From NCBI GenBank assembly GCA_036924085.1, contig JAVGWX010000005.1:73380547-73444546 (forward strand): a stretch of 64,000 nucleotides of DNA, read 5' to 3'. Below the pieces are notes generated by a model. The model was given only the letters and a program-made list of their open reading frames with translations, was not told where the DNA came from and did not search any database. Below, piece after piece: positions 47,041 through 57,848 of the stretch. Position 1 is the stretch's first letter. Every line of letters begins with the position of its first letter. The DNA is from Ariolimax columbianus. Its lineage: Eukaryota > Mollusca > Gastropoda > Stylommatophora > Arionidae. The position numbers were made by a program, and so were the translations under genes.

Positions 47041-47439
47041 ACCGCTGCTTTCACCTCGTTGTCATTCACAAATCCATGTCGCCTCAGGGATCTAAACATA
47101 TGATAATCAGAGGGGTCAAGATTGAATGGGTGATGCAGTATGATCTGAAATCTTGGTCCTCTCTAAGCGTCCATCAGGGGTCTTAAAATATTATAATCAG
47201 AGGGGTCAAGGTCAGGGCCGTATGGGGGGGGGGGGGACCCAGTGTGATCTGAAATCTCAATCTTCTAATGGTGTCAAGATTTCAAGCAGCAGTGTGATAG
47301 TGTCAGTTCTCAAAATCCTGGTATTCTATCAGGCAAGTGTCTGATGCCAGGTAGCCAAATGTTTAGTAAACTCATTTCGCTCTATTGCCTTGGTCTACCA
47401 TGTTGGGCCCAGGGCCTCCATTATGCCATCTCTCAAACC
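47041..47439. other. Unassigned, short duplicated motif
   Basis: TATAATCAGAGGGGTCAAG and GTGATCTGAAATCT occur twice (about 47101-47155 and 47190-47260), a ~90-bp tandem duplication interrupted by a poly-G run at 47225-47236. Confidence 0.5.
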
Positions 47440-47605
47440 TCATCTTCAATCACCCGCGAGGGGGACTAAAGTTGAATGTCCACCCCGGCGTCACTCTATG
47501 TGTCCATCTGTTATACGACATGCGCACCACATGGCCGGCCCATCTTTATTTTCATAACAGCGCGGAACTGCTCCCTGTTTCACACTTTTTCTGCTAGACT
47601 TCTAA
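47440..47605 (-). pseudogene. LINE C-terminal relic (RWAGHV)
   Basis: One minus-strand frame reads RWAGHVVRMSYNRWTHRVTP, matching the (R/K)WAGHV.RM..NRWT.RVTEW motif found near the C-terminus of several animal LINE ORF2 proteins. Surroundings are unrecognisable. Confidence 0.55.
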
Positions 47606-47665
47606 ATGGGTCCACTCATATCTCAGAAGAGAGTGAACAGGACTTCTCCAGTGGAGTTTTCAGAT

Positions 47666-48178
47666 TTAAACGGTATCTTGACTAAAGAAAATGTGTGTCC
47701 CTCGCTTAGGGCGAAAATGGTGCACCACCAAGCTTTCGTCACAAGTGACGATACGTGTAGGCTTCTTCTCCGTCGTTATACAGCGCCGAAAAGGATGTGG
47801 AAGTCTAAATACGATTATCTTGTGCTCACCAGTCAACATGCTAAGCGTGCACACCAATTATGATATCTGAGAACCTCCGTGACAATATGATGGGCAGACC
47901 TGATCCAATTTCCTGGCCAAAATTTATAAATAAATGAGCTTATTTTCACGAGTAATGGCTTTAACCCGACCCACCTTCTCGTTACTGGCGGTCGTTCTGG
48001 CACGACCGGAGCGCTGCTCATCACGATTTGATGTTCGCCCAAATTTAAACACATCTACCAACTCATCCGCTCTTCTTCCCCGATGCAGGCTTCTCCATAT
48101 TGTTTCCGCACACTTCTTTGAATTTGACGAGGATTCAAACCCTCTGACCACAAAAACTACTTCTTTCTCCTCTGCCAT
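47666..48178 (-). pseudogene. Mariner/SETMAR-like transposase, N-terminal part
   Basis: The minus-strand start near 48178 reads CAETIWRSLHRGRRADELVD, VFKFGRTSNRDEQRSGRART, SNEKVGRVKAI, the helix-turn-helix and linker of mariner-like transposases. Then, in other frames, YHNWCARLAC (usual wording K.CA..VP), LLTGEHKIIVF and RIVTCDESLVVHHFRPK, which holds the first catalytic aspartate. No second or third catalytic block is visible; a LINE relic follows downstream. No TIRs found. A different subfamily from the element at 14.5 kb. Confidence 0.75.
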
Positions 48179-48604
48179 GCAAGCATCGATTTCCTACTTT
48201 CTCTTCGATTTAATCTCTTCTAAATTGTCCTATATTTATTTTCTTTTATTTAAAATAATAAGATGGAATGTTGTCCTTTGTCCGAACGAGAACCAACTGT
48301 TCCTTGGTTGTTGTTTTCGAACTTTTACTCACATCGACACGACTTGTATCTGTTGATGTTACTTACGACATTATGACTAAAAGGTTCTCATCAGCTAATA
48401 TGTATGTACTTTTCTGTCTTAATAGTTCGAAATCATACATCTGCACTACTGTTCCAATAAAGTTCGCCATCAAACATATGCACCAATGCTCAAATAAAGT
48501 CATGTGATTTCTGTCATTATAATACTGAATGCATTGCACAGTTTTCAGCGCCTGTGACTACGGTGCACACACATCTTCAGCATGTACATTTTTAGGCCAC
48601 TTCT
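48179..48604. other. Unassigned spacer
   Basis: No feature recognised beyond the likely 5' flank of the mariner relic. Confidence 0.35.
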
Positions 48605-48715
48605 CTAGAATTTAGCTGTCCCCAGTCTGCCGGCAAGACATCATTTGATATTTGTGAGAGCTGTTTCTCCTAAGAAGGCTGTCACACTTGACTATGGGGT
48701 CTTTCCTACCCGAGA
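48605..48715 (-). repeat. Dispersed repeat, partner of 56620-56720
   Basis: GCTGTCCCCAGTCTGCCGGCAAG, GTTTCTCCTAAGAAGGCTGTC and TCTTTCCTACCCG parallel GCTGTCCCCAGCCTATCTGCAAG, GTCTCTCTTATGGAAGTTGTC and TCTTCACTACTCG at 56625-56718. Confidence 0.5.
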
Positions 48716-49489
48716 AGGGCTCCTACAAATGCACATCATGGCTTGTCCAGTCCGTTACATATGGCCTGTCTGTGTTTGGTCACGTGGTTTGACTGTACCA
48801 GGAAGTTCCAGAACACAAGATCAAGTCCAAGTCAGCTATGAGTAACAACTGTCCCCCACAGGCCAGCTGAAGGTGTGGGAGGGTCCGCCCCCGCTCTACA
48901 GGGCTCCCATAGATAACAGTCTCTCCTTCGGCAGTGAACGAGGTTTGGCTACAAGCCTCAGCGGTTCGACATGGTAGCGGTCGATCCACACAACGGGCCC
49001 TATACGCCTAGACGAACATTTTGATTATTACATTGGGATGGCTGCTACTATTTGTTGCATCTAAAAGCGATACTCTGGACTTACTACTTGAAGGTGGACT
49101 TAAGATCCTTTGCTACATGTGAAACAATGCGACCGCTCTCCTCCGTGGATATTATTGAGCAGTAAGCATCTAGCATGCCGGTATTAATCAACCAAAACCT
49201 TTCCACCTCTTCATTAAATATAAGCCATAAACAAATACATTCCAAATCCTCAAACCATGACCTAGCTTTTCCAATTAAAGTTTTTTAGATTTAAGATTCG
49301 TCAAAAGAGAACAGCCATCTCCATTCTCAACCTTCCTTTGCCGTCTCTTGTGACGTACTTGATACGTTCCAGTGTTACTAATCTTTGCTCCTCATCTGGG
49401 AACGGTAACACTTGGTACCAAAAAAACCGAATTGGTTAGAACTAAAGCTAGTGCACTTAATTTAATTAGATCAACAAAACGCCAATCAT
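48716..49489. other. Unassigned spacer
   Basis: GC-rich around 48840-49015, unlike its AT-rich surroundings; no motif recognised. Confidence 0.35.
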
Positions 49490-50118
49490 GCTAGAGGCAT
49501 ATCCATTTGAAGAGCTGGGCGTCTTTACTTGTTTACGCAGCAAAATTGGCACGTCGGGGTTTACATATCCAGATGTAAAGACCATAATTGGAAAGACAAG
49601 AATGACATTCTTGACAATAAAAAACATATGGAGATCCAGGGAAATCAAGATTCATACCATAGTTAGAATATTAAAAGTCAGTGATACATCGATACTGTTG
49701 TATGGAGCTGAACCATAGCTTACGACCATGCAGATGCAGCTAAGACCCCAGTCCTTCGCTGAAAGACGAATAATAGGCACACATGGCAATACAAGGAGAG
49801 GGATGAAGATCTGGAGGAAGAGGCCAACAACAACCTCCGGGAACAACAACTGATGAGAAACAAAGAGGCTAGACAAGACACACGATAAAGTACACATACT
49901 ATAACATATACAGGCAGCATGCTTTCACATGGAATAGTAAATGGAAGCAGTGGAAGAACAACACATATACTGTGAAGCGATTGTGGGAGAAAACATTCAA
50001 TAGTTACATCTAGAGAGAGGCAGAACGCATAATCCAGGACGGTGTATGCTGGCGAGTTGTGGTCAATGGTCTAAACACCGAGAGGAGCGATCGAATTTGA
50101 TTGATTGATTGATTGAAA
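49490..50118 (+). pseudogene. LINE ORF2 C-terminus with (TTGA)n tail
   Basis: Forward frames show FEELGVFTCLRSKIGTSGFT (F.YLG.. region), DVKTIIGKTRMTFLTIKNIW, SREIKIHTIVRILKVSDTSI, LLYGAEP, and near the end AFTWNSKWKQW then GVCWRVVVNGLNTERSDRI and a stop. This is the DR..WR..V..L...R tail of an L2/RTE-like ORF2. It is followed immediately by TTGATTGATTGATTGATTG, a tetranucleotide 3' tail typical of LINEs primed at such repeats. 5'-truncated and decayed in the middle. Confidence 0.75.
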
Positions 50119-50189
50119 CCGATCCACTTTGACCTTTCCAAACAAATACGTGACTATCTGAAGGCCTATTTTGTTGGTCTCCAAATTAA

Positions 50190-50795
50190 TGGTGTATGGA
50201 TTCTTTGTGTATGTATTTTTTGTGTAGGGATTCTTTGTGTATCGATTCCTTGTGCCTGGATTCTGCGTGTATGGATTCTTTGTGTATGGATTCTATGGGT
50301 GTGGATTCTTTGTGTATGTATTCTTTGTGTATGGATTCTTTGTGTATGGATTCTGTGTGTATGGATTCTGTGTGTATGGATTCTTTGTGTGTGGATTCTA
50401 TGGGTATGGATTCTTTGTGTTTGGATTCTTTGTGTATGGATTCTTTGGGCACGAATTCTGTGTGTATGGATTCTTTGTGTATGGATTATATGTGTATGGA
50501 TTCTTTGTGCATCGATTCTTTGTGTATGGATTCTTTGTGGATGGATTCCTTGTATATGGATTCTTTGTGTATGGATTCTTTATGTATGGCTTCTTTGTAT
50601 ATGGATTCTTAGTGTATGGATTCTGTGTGATTAGATTCCTTGTGTATGGATTCTGTGTATGTTGTTTATGTGTGTATAGATTCTTTGCATATGTGTTCTT
50701 TGTGTGTGCATTATTTGTGTATGGATTCTTTTGTCATGAATTCTTGGTGTATGGATTCTTTGTGTATGGTTCTTTGTGTATTAATTCTTTGTGAC
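50190..50795. repeat. 15-bp minisatellite, ~40 copies
   Basis: Unit TATGGATTCTTTGTG with many single-base variants. Since 15 is a multiple of three, four frames are open (CVWILCVWIL, YGFFVYGFFV, MDSLCMDSLC and the minus KESIHTESIH types); they are by-products. Confidence 0.96.
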
Positions 50796-50884
50796 GTAGG
50801 CACTGTGTGTAGTGGTTGTCCAGAGGGATCGTGTTACTGTTCTGTCTATCGTTTATTCAAGGATGTAGAGTTGTATATAGTTAT

Positions 50885-50927
50885 GTAGAGATATATAGAT
50901 AGACAGACAGTTAGATAGATAGGTAGA

Positions 50928-51007
<80 letters not shown>

Positions 51008-51055
51008 TAGATAGATATATAGATAGATAGATAGATAGATAGATATATAGATTCA
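50885..51055. repeat. (GATA)n/(GACA)n microsatellite
   Basis: Central (ACAG)n flanked on both sides by (ATAG)n, about 170 bp in total. Confidence 0.95.
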
Positions 51056-51251
51056 AACGTTTCAGCCGCTGCGGACTTCCTTACATGAAGCGTGTATCCG
51101 AGCTTTTTTAGTGTCAGATTATAATGGCAATAGTTTTTACATGATGATGCTACTAACCTCTTTATTAATCGTCTAAACCTGACTTGAATGTTACACTGTC
51201 CTTAATCTTATCACCCACTGGTGCGATTCTGTGGGAAGAAAGAAAGTGAGT

Positions 51252-51254
<3 letters not shown>

Positions 51255-51312
<58 letters not shown>

Positions 51313-51325
51313 TAAAGCGAGAGTG
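51255..51325. repeat. (GA)n microsatellite
   Basis: AG dinucleotide tract with two interruptions. Confidence 0.92.
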
Positions 51326-51399
51326 ACTGTCGATCTGTAATTACTTCGTCAAATAACTAGCGCTCCTATTTATACACGACTTAATGTTATTCCCGACTC

Positions 51400-51525
51400 A
51401 TGTGTCCAATATACACGGTCGACATCTTGAGACAGGGTCGATAATATTTGATTTTTAAATAGGAAGTTTCAGCGAGTGGCCGTAAAAAGAGACCCCTGTT
51501 TACGCGAGAATTGGTTACTGTCTAA
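51400..51525. repeat. Dispersed repeat, partner of 44030-44140
   Basis: TCGACATCTTGAGACAGGGTCG, GAGTGGCCGTAAAAAG, CTGTTTACGCGAGAATTGGTTAC parallel the left part of the long copy at 44030. Confidence 0.6.
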
Positions 51526-52645
51526 ATCAATCCCAGAGGGCTTACACACAATCCCAACTGGCTGCATGCGGCCTGCCATCAATATCACGTGGTTCATGAA
51601 GTAAATGGCCTCACGGGATGAAGTATAAACAAACTTCTACAGGTCAACCTGAAGCATGGCGCCATATCTAGTTGGCGCATTTATAGGTAGCTTGTCTTGG
51701 ATGATATTGTATTGGTAGTTTCAATAACAGAACAAGCTGAGCTAGCTAGTCCCATGCATAACTCTCGTTGGTCACCGTCTGTTACATAATGAGTGGAAGG
51801 TTAAATTAATCAAACCCTTTTAGCTGTCTGTGTACACCAGGTCTTCAACACATACACACATATCCTAGGACAATCGCATCAGTTCCGTACATGTCTTCCT
51901 AATTCCTTTGTGTTCATCTCGAGCTCTTGTATTCATCTATGCTTTGTTTTTTATCTACCTTTCTCGTCTTGGAAACTACTGCACACAGACGTTCTTATAA
52001 TGCTTTCATCTGGTCTTCTTAATGTGTAACCTATTCAACCCCAGGACCGTCTATCCACAACACGATCGACTTGTATCTGTAGTTTTTTCCCCCACCAGTT
52101 CCACATTATGCAATTTAAATCTCTATTCTGCGCTGTCTCCAATTTATGAAAGTATGTACCTTTTGGTTGTTTGTTCTGTTATCTCACTTGTTTCAGAGAT
52201 GTACTGGAGTTGCATGTTTATACTAATCAAAATAATTTAAGGGGTGACGCTAAGTTTTCACATGAGTTGGAATAAAAAATCATTGTAGAACATATTCAAT
52301 AAACGTCTCATAGCAGCTGATTATGTTATGGTCAGGTACATGAATAAAGCCCACACTGGTTCCATATTCTTCAGTTGTGGCAAGTTAATCATATTGTTAT
52401 AAGCACCGCAAGCACCAATAATATCTCTAGAATTTTGTAACAATTAGCAGGTGTCTCGGGAAGGAGATATTTCCAGTAGAAAAAAAGAGATGTATTGCAC
52501 GTCCAGGCGCGGTATCACTGAACACAGTTCAGTCACTTCTGTTGGAGATCTAGAGTACGTATGGTCGTGTTTGCGGCACTGTTTGACAATGCTTCAGATA
52601 AGATAACTTAGTGCTCCTGATATATGGGTGCCAATGTATGATTTG
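51526..52645. other. Unassigned spacer
   Basis: No supported feature. Confidence 0.4.
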
Positions 52646-55600
52646 TTCTTCTTCTTCTTCTTCTTCGTACGCAGTCAGACAGTAACCATTATTTTTTCGA
52701 AAAAAGCGGCGGTCATCCTGAGGCTGTCGACACTGCCATAGAGCTTGTCTTGCAGTTCCACTGGTGATGGCCACATCTGCTCTCTCTGATCCTCGTATGT
52801 CGGGCAGTTCTGCAGCAGATGTTCAGCGGTCATTTTACCTGTACCGCACGGGCATTCGTCGGTACCACCTATCTTCAATTTGTTGAATAGGTGGTACCTC
52901 AGTCTATTGTGGCCAGTGCGAAGTCTGAAGACAACGACCTGCTCTCTTCTGTTCAACTGGTAATAGGCATCGTTTTTGGTGTAACCAGTATGTTCGGTTT
53001 CCCATTTGGTCATGTATCTGGCTTTAATAAGCCGTTTTGACTTTTCGTACCTCATATTAGTATCTGTTTGTGGTAGTCTTGCACCTTCTTTTGCCAGTCT
53101 GTCTGCCTCCTCGTTGCCTTGGATGTTGCAGTGTGATGGGACCCACTGTACCACTACCCTTTTTGGTGCGGACTGCTGGCACAGTTGACAGAGTGCTGCT
53201 CTTAAGTCATTCATCTCAGTGTTTTTCTGGCTTTTTAGCGCTGTGACTACGGCCAGAGCATCTGTAAGCAGGACTGTATGGCTTTCATTTTCTTTATGTG
53301 TCACCATTTCTTCCACTGCCACCCTCAGTGCCTCTGCCTCCGCTCTGAAATTGCTTGTGTACATACCAGTAGCGAATGACAGTGTTATTTTTCTGCCATT
53401 TGGTAGGTTCAGGAATGCTCCTGCCCCTCCGTTCTGTGTAGTGTTTGTTACAGAACCGTCGGTGTATGCATGTGTCCAGTCCATGCTTGGGTAGTTTTTC
53501 GATATAAAGCTTAGGGTAGTATCTCTCCTTTCTTTTTCAGTCTGGCAGTTTTTGTTTCCAATACCTGGTATATTTTCCACCATCTCTGGAAATATATCCT
53601 GCCTCCAGGTAGGTTTTCGTACAGTAGTGATGGGTTTTGGTGTTGTTAGTGCGTTTATGGGATCTTCGTGCATCTTTGCTTTGGCTATTTCTGCAAAGTT
53701 TCTCCGCTTTAGTTTCCCATTTCCCAAATTGTTTAGTCTCTGGTGCATTGGGTGGTCAGTCAGTCTTCGGAGTTTCTCTGACTGCAGCTGGGCTCTGCAG
53801 TCTCTTCTATCGGTCATGGATTGCAGTTTTGTAATCTTTTCAAGTTCTACAATTGGTGTTGACTTCATGCCTCCTGTTATAACTCTCATGGCTTGGTTTT
53901 GAAGTTTGCTAACTTTATCGAAGTTCGCCTTTGCTGCTGTTGTCCATGCCGCAATGCCATACTCGAGAACTGATCTCACTCTTCTAGTGTACAGTTTCTT
54001 TAGTATGCTTTCGTCTGCTCCCCAGCTTGTGCCAGCAAGTTTCCTCATGATTTCCATTCTTTCTCTGGCTCTCATTCGGTTTCTCTCGATCTGACTTTTC
54101 CATGTCATGCGCCGATCAAATGTGACTCCCAGATAGTTTGGGTTGTCGTTTGGCTGCAGGAATTTGACATTTAAACTTAATTTGGTATTTTGGGGTTTGA
54201 TTGAAAGCGAGAATAGTGTGCATGTGGTTTTCTCCTCGTTTATTTTGACCAGCCATGAGTTCGCCCACTCTTCCAGCGATGTTAGGGCCTGCTGCATCCG
54301 ATTTCTTGCTATGGTGAGATTCTTTTCAGAGGTCCACATAGCCAGATCGTCTGCAAACATTGAGCCATGGACTCTTCTTGGTATATTCTCTGTAATGTCG
54401 TTTATATATACCAGGAAGAGTGTGGGTGGCAGTACTCCCCTTTGGGGGAGTGTCACCTTTTCGCTCATCTGCCCTTGTACTTGGACTCTGGCCGTTCTGT
54501 TTTTGAGGTAGTGGTTGATCCACTTGTACATTTTCCCACAAACATCACTTCTTCTTAGCTTGACTCTAAGTCCATCTTTCCATACTTTGTCAAATGCCTT
54601 TTCCAGGTCCACACAAACCGCTACTGTGTATTTCTGTGCCTGGTAGGCATCTTCTATTTCCTGGGCTATGAGGATGACCTGGTCCTTAATGGATCTGTGC
54701 TGTCTAAAGCCGGCTTGCTGTGGAATTAGTATTCGTTTTTCTTCCAGATGCCACATCAGTCTGGTGTTGATCATACGTTCCATCAGTTTGCCGACACAGC
54801 TCAGTAGGCTGATGGGCCTGTATCCATTTGGATCTGTTTTGTCCTTTCCTGTTTTTGGTACTGGTACCAGTATTGCGTCTTTCCGTGCCTGGGGTACAAT
54901 TCCCCTTTTCCAGCTTTGGTTCAGGACCGATAGCAGTTTCCTCTTCGCTGTTTGGCCCAGCCCCATCAGCATTTCGTTTGTTATCCCGTCTTTTCCGGGA
55001 GAGTTCCTTTTCTTTAATGTTCTCATGTCCTCTTCCATTTCGCTCATTGTTAATTTGACCATCATATGCTCTTCATGTGCCGTATTGATGTTGTCGTGCC
55101 TCTTTTGCTCTTCACTAATGTATGTATGCCTATCTGCAGGGACCTCGATGTGGTTTGCTCTGGCATAGTGATCGACAAAAGCGTTTGCGGCTTTTTTGCC
55201 AGTGAGCAAGTTTTCGCCCTGCTTGATGGTAATTTGTTTGTTTGAAGGAGTTTCGTCATTTATGGCTCTGACTAGCTTCCATAGCTTTTTCCCTTCTTTG
55301 TCCAGGTTGAGGCTTTACGTTTTGTTTTTCCAGCTCTCTCTTGCTGTTTGCTTAAGAGTGTATTTGTATTTCGCCGTGACGGCTTCGAGGGCGATGTTTG
55401 CCTCCATAGATTGTTCACGCTCTGCCATGTTCCTAGCGTTTGTTACTGCATCTTCCGCTTTCTGCAACTCATCATTCCAATAGGGCTTTTAGTTTTTCCT
55501 GGCTCCTTTTGGGATTGTTTCAGTGGCGGCTTGCATTATTGCCTTGCTTAGGCTTTCCACCATGGGCTTCATTTTGTTGTTTCGTGTGTTGATGGTTTCA

Positions 55601-56580
55601 CACAGCCCATCTGTCAGGATTGCAAATCTGTCCCAGTCGGCTCGTTTGTAATTCCAACGTGGGAGCGGTTTTGTTTCCTGTGGGCCTACTTCCAAATCAA
55701 TGTCTAGCCTGATCGGCCTGTGGTCGCTACCTATTAGTTGGTTTAGCACCTAGCGGTCTATTTTATGGTGTATGTCCTGTGTGGAGAAGGCCAAATCTGG
55801 AGTCGAGGTGGTACGCCATGTTCTAGAATAGAAACTGGGGCTATCCTCCGGCCTATTGATTAGGGAGAGATTTGTAACTATCTCCCAATCTTCCACTTCG
55901 TCACCTCTGCTGTCTGTGTCAGAGTATCCCCATCTCTCCGAGTGGCTGTTGAAATCTCTAACTACTATGCAGTTGGAGTCTTTGACTTCCATACTCGAGA
56001 GTGAAAGGTCTTTATTTGGTGGTCCGTACAGATTGAAAATGCGGAGCTTCGTCTCTTGAGCCATTATGTCAACTCCTACAATTTCTGCTTGTCCGGTGGG
56101 ATTGACAGGTACCGCGCTGCTCGGTATGCAGTTTCTGGTCAGTATCAGGACCCATCCCTTGTGACTTTCTCTATCGAGACGGAAGGTCTGGTATCCTCTG
56201 ATTGAGAATTTATGATTATTGTTGAGGTGCGTTTCCTGGATATATGCCACGTCAATCTTACCTTCATGCAGGTGATGTGTTAGGGTAAGCTTTTTATTGA
56301 TAACTCCCTCCGCATTCCACTGTAGTATTTTGAGGGTCTTGAGTTTTTGGTCAATGGAAATTGCCCCATAGCCATGTGGCTTGACTCCACAACACATGGG
56401 TGGGTGACCACCAGTAGTCAAGGGTGGGCCCCTTCGAGGCGTGAGGCCCGGCACTCTCGCTGCCTGGCGGGACTCCGCAGGATGAGCGCCATACGTTTTT
56501 CTGATCGGTTGTACTGTCATCATACTGCGATTTAAGTTGCACTGTTTCGTTAGGCTTTTGGCCCCGTGCATCCGATTTCA
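52646..56580 (-). mobile_element. I-type LINE, near full-length ORF2
   Basis: The longest retrotransposon in the window. The 3' end carries (GAA)n (the TTC tract at 52646-52666 on the plus strand). The sense strand then runs upward through knuckle, RNase H, RT and endonuclease to about 56571. No ORF1 (nucleic-acid-binding protein) or 5' untranslated region can be recognised upstream, where a SINE-like repeat begins at about 56575, so the copy is probably 5'-truncated just ahead of ORF2. Domain order (endonuclease-RT-RNase H-CCHC) places it in the I superfamily; I cannot decide between the I and Nimb groups. Confidence 0.9.
52675..56571 (-). pseudogene. I-type LINE ORF2 with three in-frame stops
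   Basis: A single frame spans 1,299 codons without frameshift, broken only by stops at 55750-55752, 55489-55491 and 55315-55317. Endonuclease: ILQWNAEGVINKKL, AYIQETHL, RDFNSHSERWGY (usual GDFN is RDFN here), GSDHRP at 55714-55731. RT: SPGKDGITNEMLMGLG, NGYRPISLLSCVGKLMER, QQAGFRQHRS, VCVDLEKAFDKVWKDGL, catalytic FADD at 54346-54357. RNase H: YTDGS at 53452-53466, FRAEAEAL, LLTDALAVV, NEEADRLAKEG. Terminal CPC(x8)H(x4)C knuckle at about 52804-52855, end EKIMVTV. Beside the stops, RT motif B lost four residues relative to the copy at 33.6 kb (VTLPQRGVLPPT against VTLEQGVPQGGVLSPT). Inactive but young. Confidence 0.9.
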
Positions 56581-56720
56581 ACAGGCGTTTCTGTAGGGAT
56601 GCCCTCCTTAGCCTTTGGCTGTCCCCAGCCTATCTGCAAGGCAGCAGTTGTTTGTGATCAGAGTTGTCTCTCTTATGGAAGTTGTCTTACAAGACTGACG
56701 AGTCTTCACTACTCGTGTCT
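56575..56720 (-). repeat. SINE-like dispersed repeat fragment next to LINE 5' end
   Basis: GCATCCGATTTCAACAGGCG and TGTAGGGATGCCCTCCTTAG align with the core of copies A and B (CATCCGATTTCAGC, then TAGCATTCCCTCTTC). The part at 56620-56720 also matches 48605-48715. It abuts the start of the LINE ORF2, and the core overlaps the first codons of the called ORF. Confidence 0.5.
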
Positions 56721-57116
56721 ATAGGATGCGGTAATGATATATGAGATGTGATATATGATATGGACTATGTACTGGTTGGTACTAACCCGGAAGAGAGGCA
56801 GTCCAGTGTGTCTGTATCCCAGGATCGTCACGTCCTGCCAGAAACGTATCATGTGCATGTGGGCGGGGTACCTCTTTACTCCCTTTATTTTCTCGGCACA
56901 TCTTCAGTGATGGTACGCCTAGCATTCCCCGCCACCTGGGAGGTTGACACAGTAGGGCAGATGTGCAATGTCCGCTAGTTTACATCTCTTCTGCGTCCAT
57001 TGGTATGGCTGATAGCGTACAGAGGTAGAGATCGAGGCAGAAGTGCATTTAACCAGGGGACAAGCCTGGTAATGTCACGGAGATGTTGATCGCCTAGTGT
57101 GCGGACAGATCTCATG
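56721..57116 (-). other. Probable rDNA 3' spacer, downstream of 28S
   Basis: Lies immediately 3' of the 28S end on the minus strand and is moderately GC-rich. By position this would be 3' external/intergenic spacer; the sequence itself gives no independent proof. Confidence 0.35.
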
Positions 57117-57575
57117 GTCATTGGTTTAGTCTCGACAGTTCACAGTGAGGTGGCTGCTCTGCTGTTTTCGACACCCCGACCAGGAACTAAGTCTTATGTT
57201 GGTGGTTTCGCACCCCATCGCCGTATAAGGTGAATATCAAGCAGCTGTCCGCCCGCTTTGATCGGCGGACGGCAGAGACCTCTTTCTGCGGCTCTACCGG
57301 ATAGGGCTGGGGCGCGAGCCCCAGGTCCCGAACATGTCCCATTGCCTCCCATTGCAGTGGTGCTGAGATTTTGGGCGGGATTCCGGCTTACAGGCGTTCG
57401 GCCGTAATCCCTCACATGGTAGCCTCGCGCCATTGGCTTATCAGCCTGGTATATTAACCAAAGTGTCTGCGGCTCCTCTTGAATTGAGCTGAATTACCGT
57501 AGCAACGCCCTGTCATTAGTAGGGTAAAACTGACCTGTCTTCAGATGGTCTATTTCCAGCACCCGTTCACTATTT
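57117..57575 (-). rRNA. 28S rRNA 3' end, decayed
   Basis: The minus strand reads GGTGCTGGAAATAGACC, GACAGGTCAGTTTTACCCTA, CTAATGACAG, GTAATTCAGCTCAATTCAAG, AGGAGCCGCAGACACTTTGG, GCTGATAAGCCAATGGCGCG, AGGCTACCATGTGAGGGATT, ACGGCCGAACGCCTGTAAGC, CGGAATCCCGCCC. After a variable GC-rich domain it continues with CCTGGTCGGGGTGTCGAAAA, CAGCAGAGCAGCCACCTCAC. These correspond in order to the last several hundred bases of animal 28S (GCTGGGTTTAGACC, GACAGGTTAGTTTTACCCTA, GCTGATAAGCCAATGGTGCG, AATCCCGCC, GTAGCAGAGCAGCTCCCTCG). Many substitutions at universally conserved positions show it is a pseudogene. Confidence 0.88.
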
Positions 57576-57837
57576 TTTTTTTTTTTTTTTTTTTTTTTTT
57601 CGTTCGCCTCATTTCTCTAATCCCCAAGGCGGTGTGCGTTGCACTGTGGTTTTTATTTTGCGCCTGTCGGCCCAATGCATCCGACTTCAGCATGCATTTT
57701 ATGTAAGGATCTGCTTCCTCCTGCATTTTCTAAGGGTTTGCTTCTCCGGGGTGACGGCCGGTGCTGTGATGGGGATCGAACCCAGCACCTTCGGATTGTG
57801 AGCCGTGCCACTTATCCACTAGGCCACGCCGTCCCCA
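57576..57837 (-). mobile_element. tRNA-derived SINE, complete, with 11-bp TSD
   Basis: Flanked by the perfect duplication GTTCACTATTT (57565-57575 and 57838-57848). The minus strand starts GGGGACGGCGTGGCCTAGTG with an A box (TGGCCTAGTGG) and has a B box GGTTCGATCCC, so the head derives from a tRNA and would be transcribed by RNA polymerase III. The body contains CCTTACATAAAATGCATGCT, GAAGTCGGATGCATTGGG, GTGCAACGCACACCGCCTTG, and it ends in a poly(A) of about 25 (T-run 57576-57600 on the plus strand). Other copies are at 14119 and 43580. The intact TSD and tail imply a recent insertion. Mobilisation would rely on a LINE partner. Confidence 0.93.
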
Positions 57838-57848
57838 GTTCACTATTT

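Noticed and set aside
50113..50794. ORFs of 138-185 aa over the 15-bp repeat
   Set aside because: Four frames are open because the period is divisible by three; no independent coding signal.
57194..57433. 79-aa minus-strand ORF
   Set aside because: It is a translation of the 28S rRNA 3' domain.
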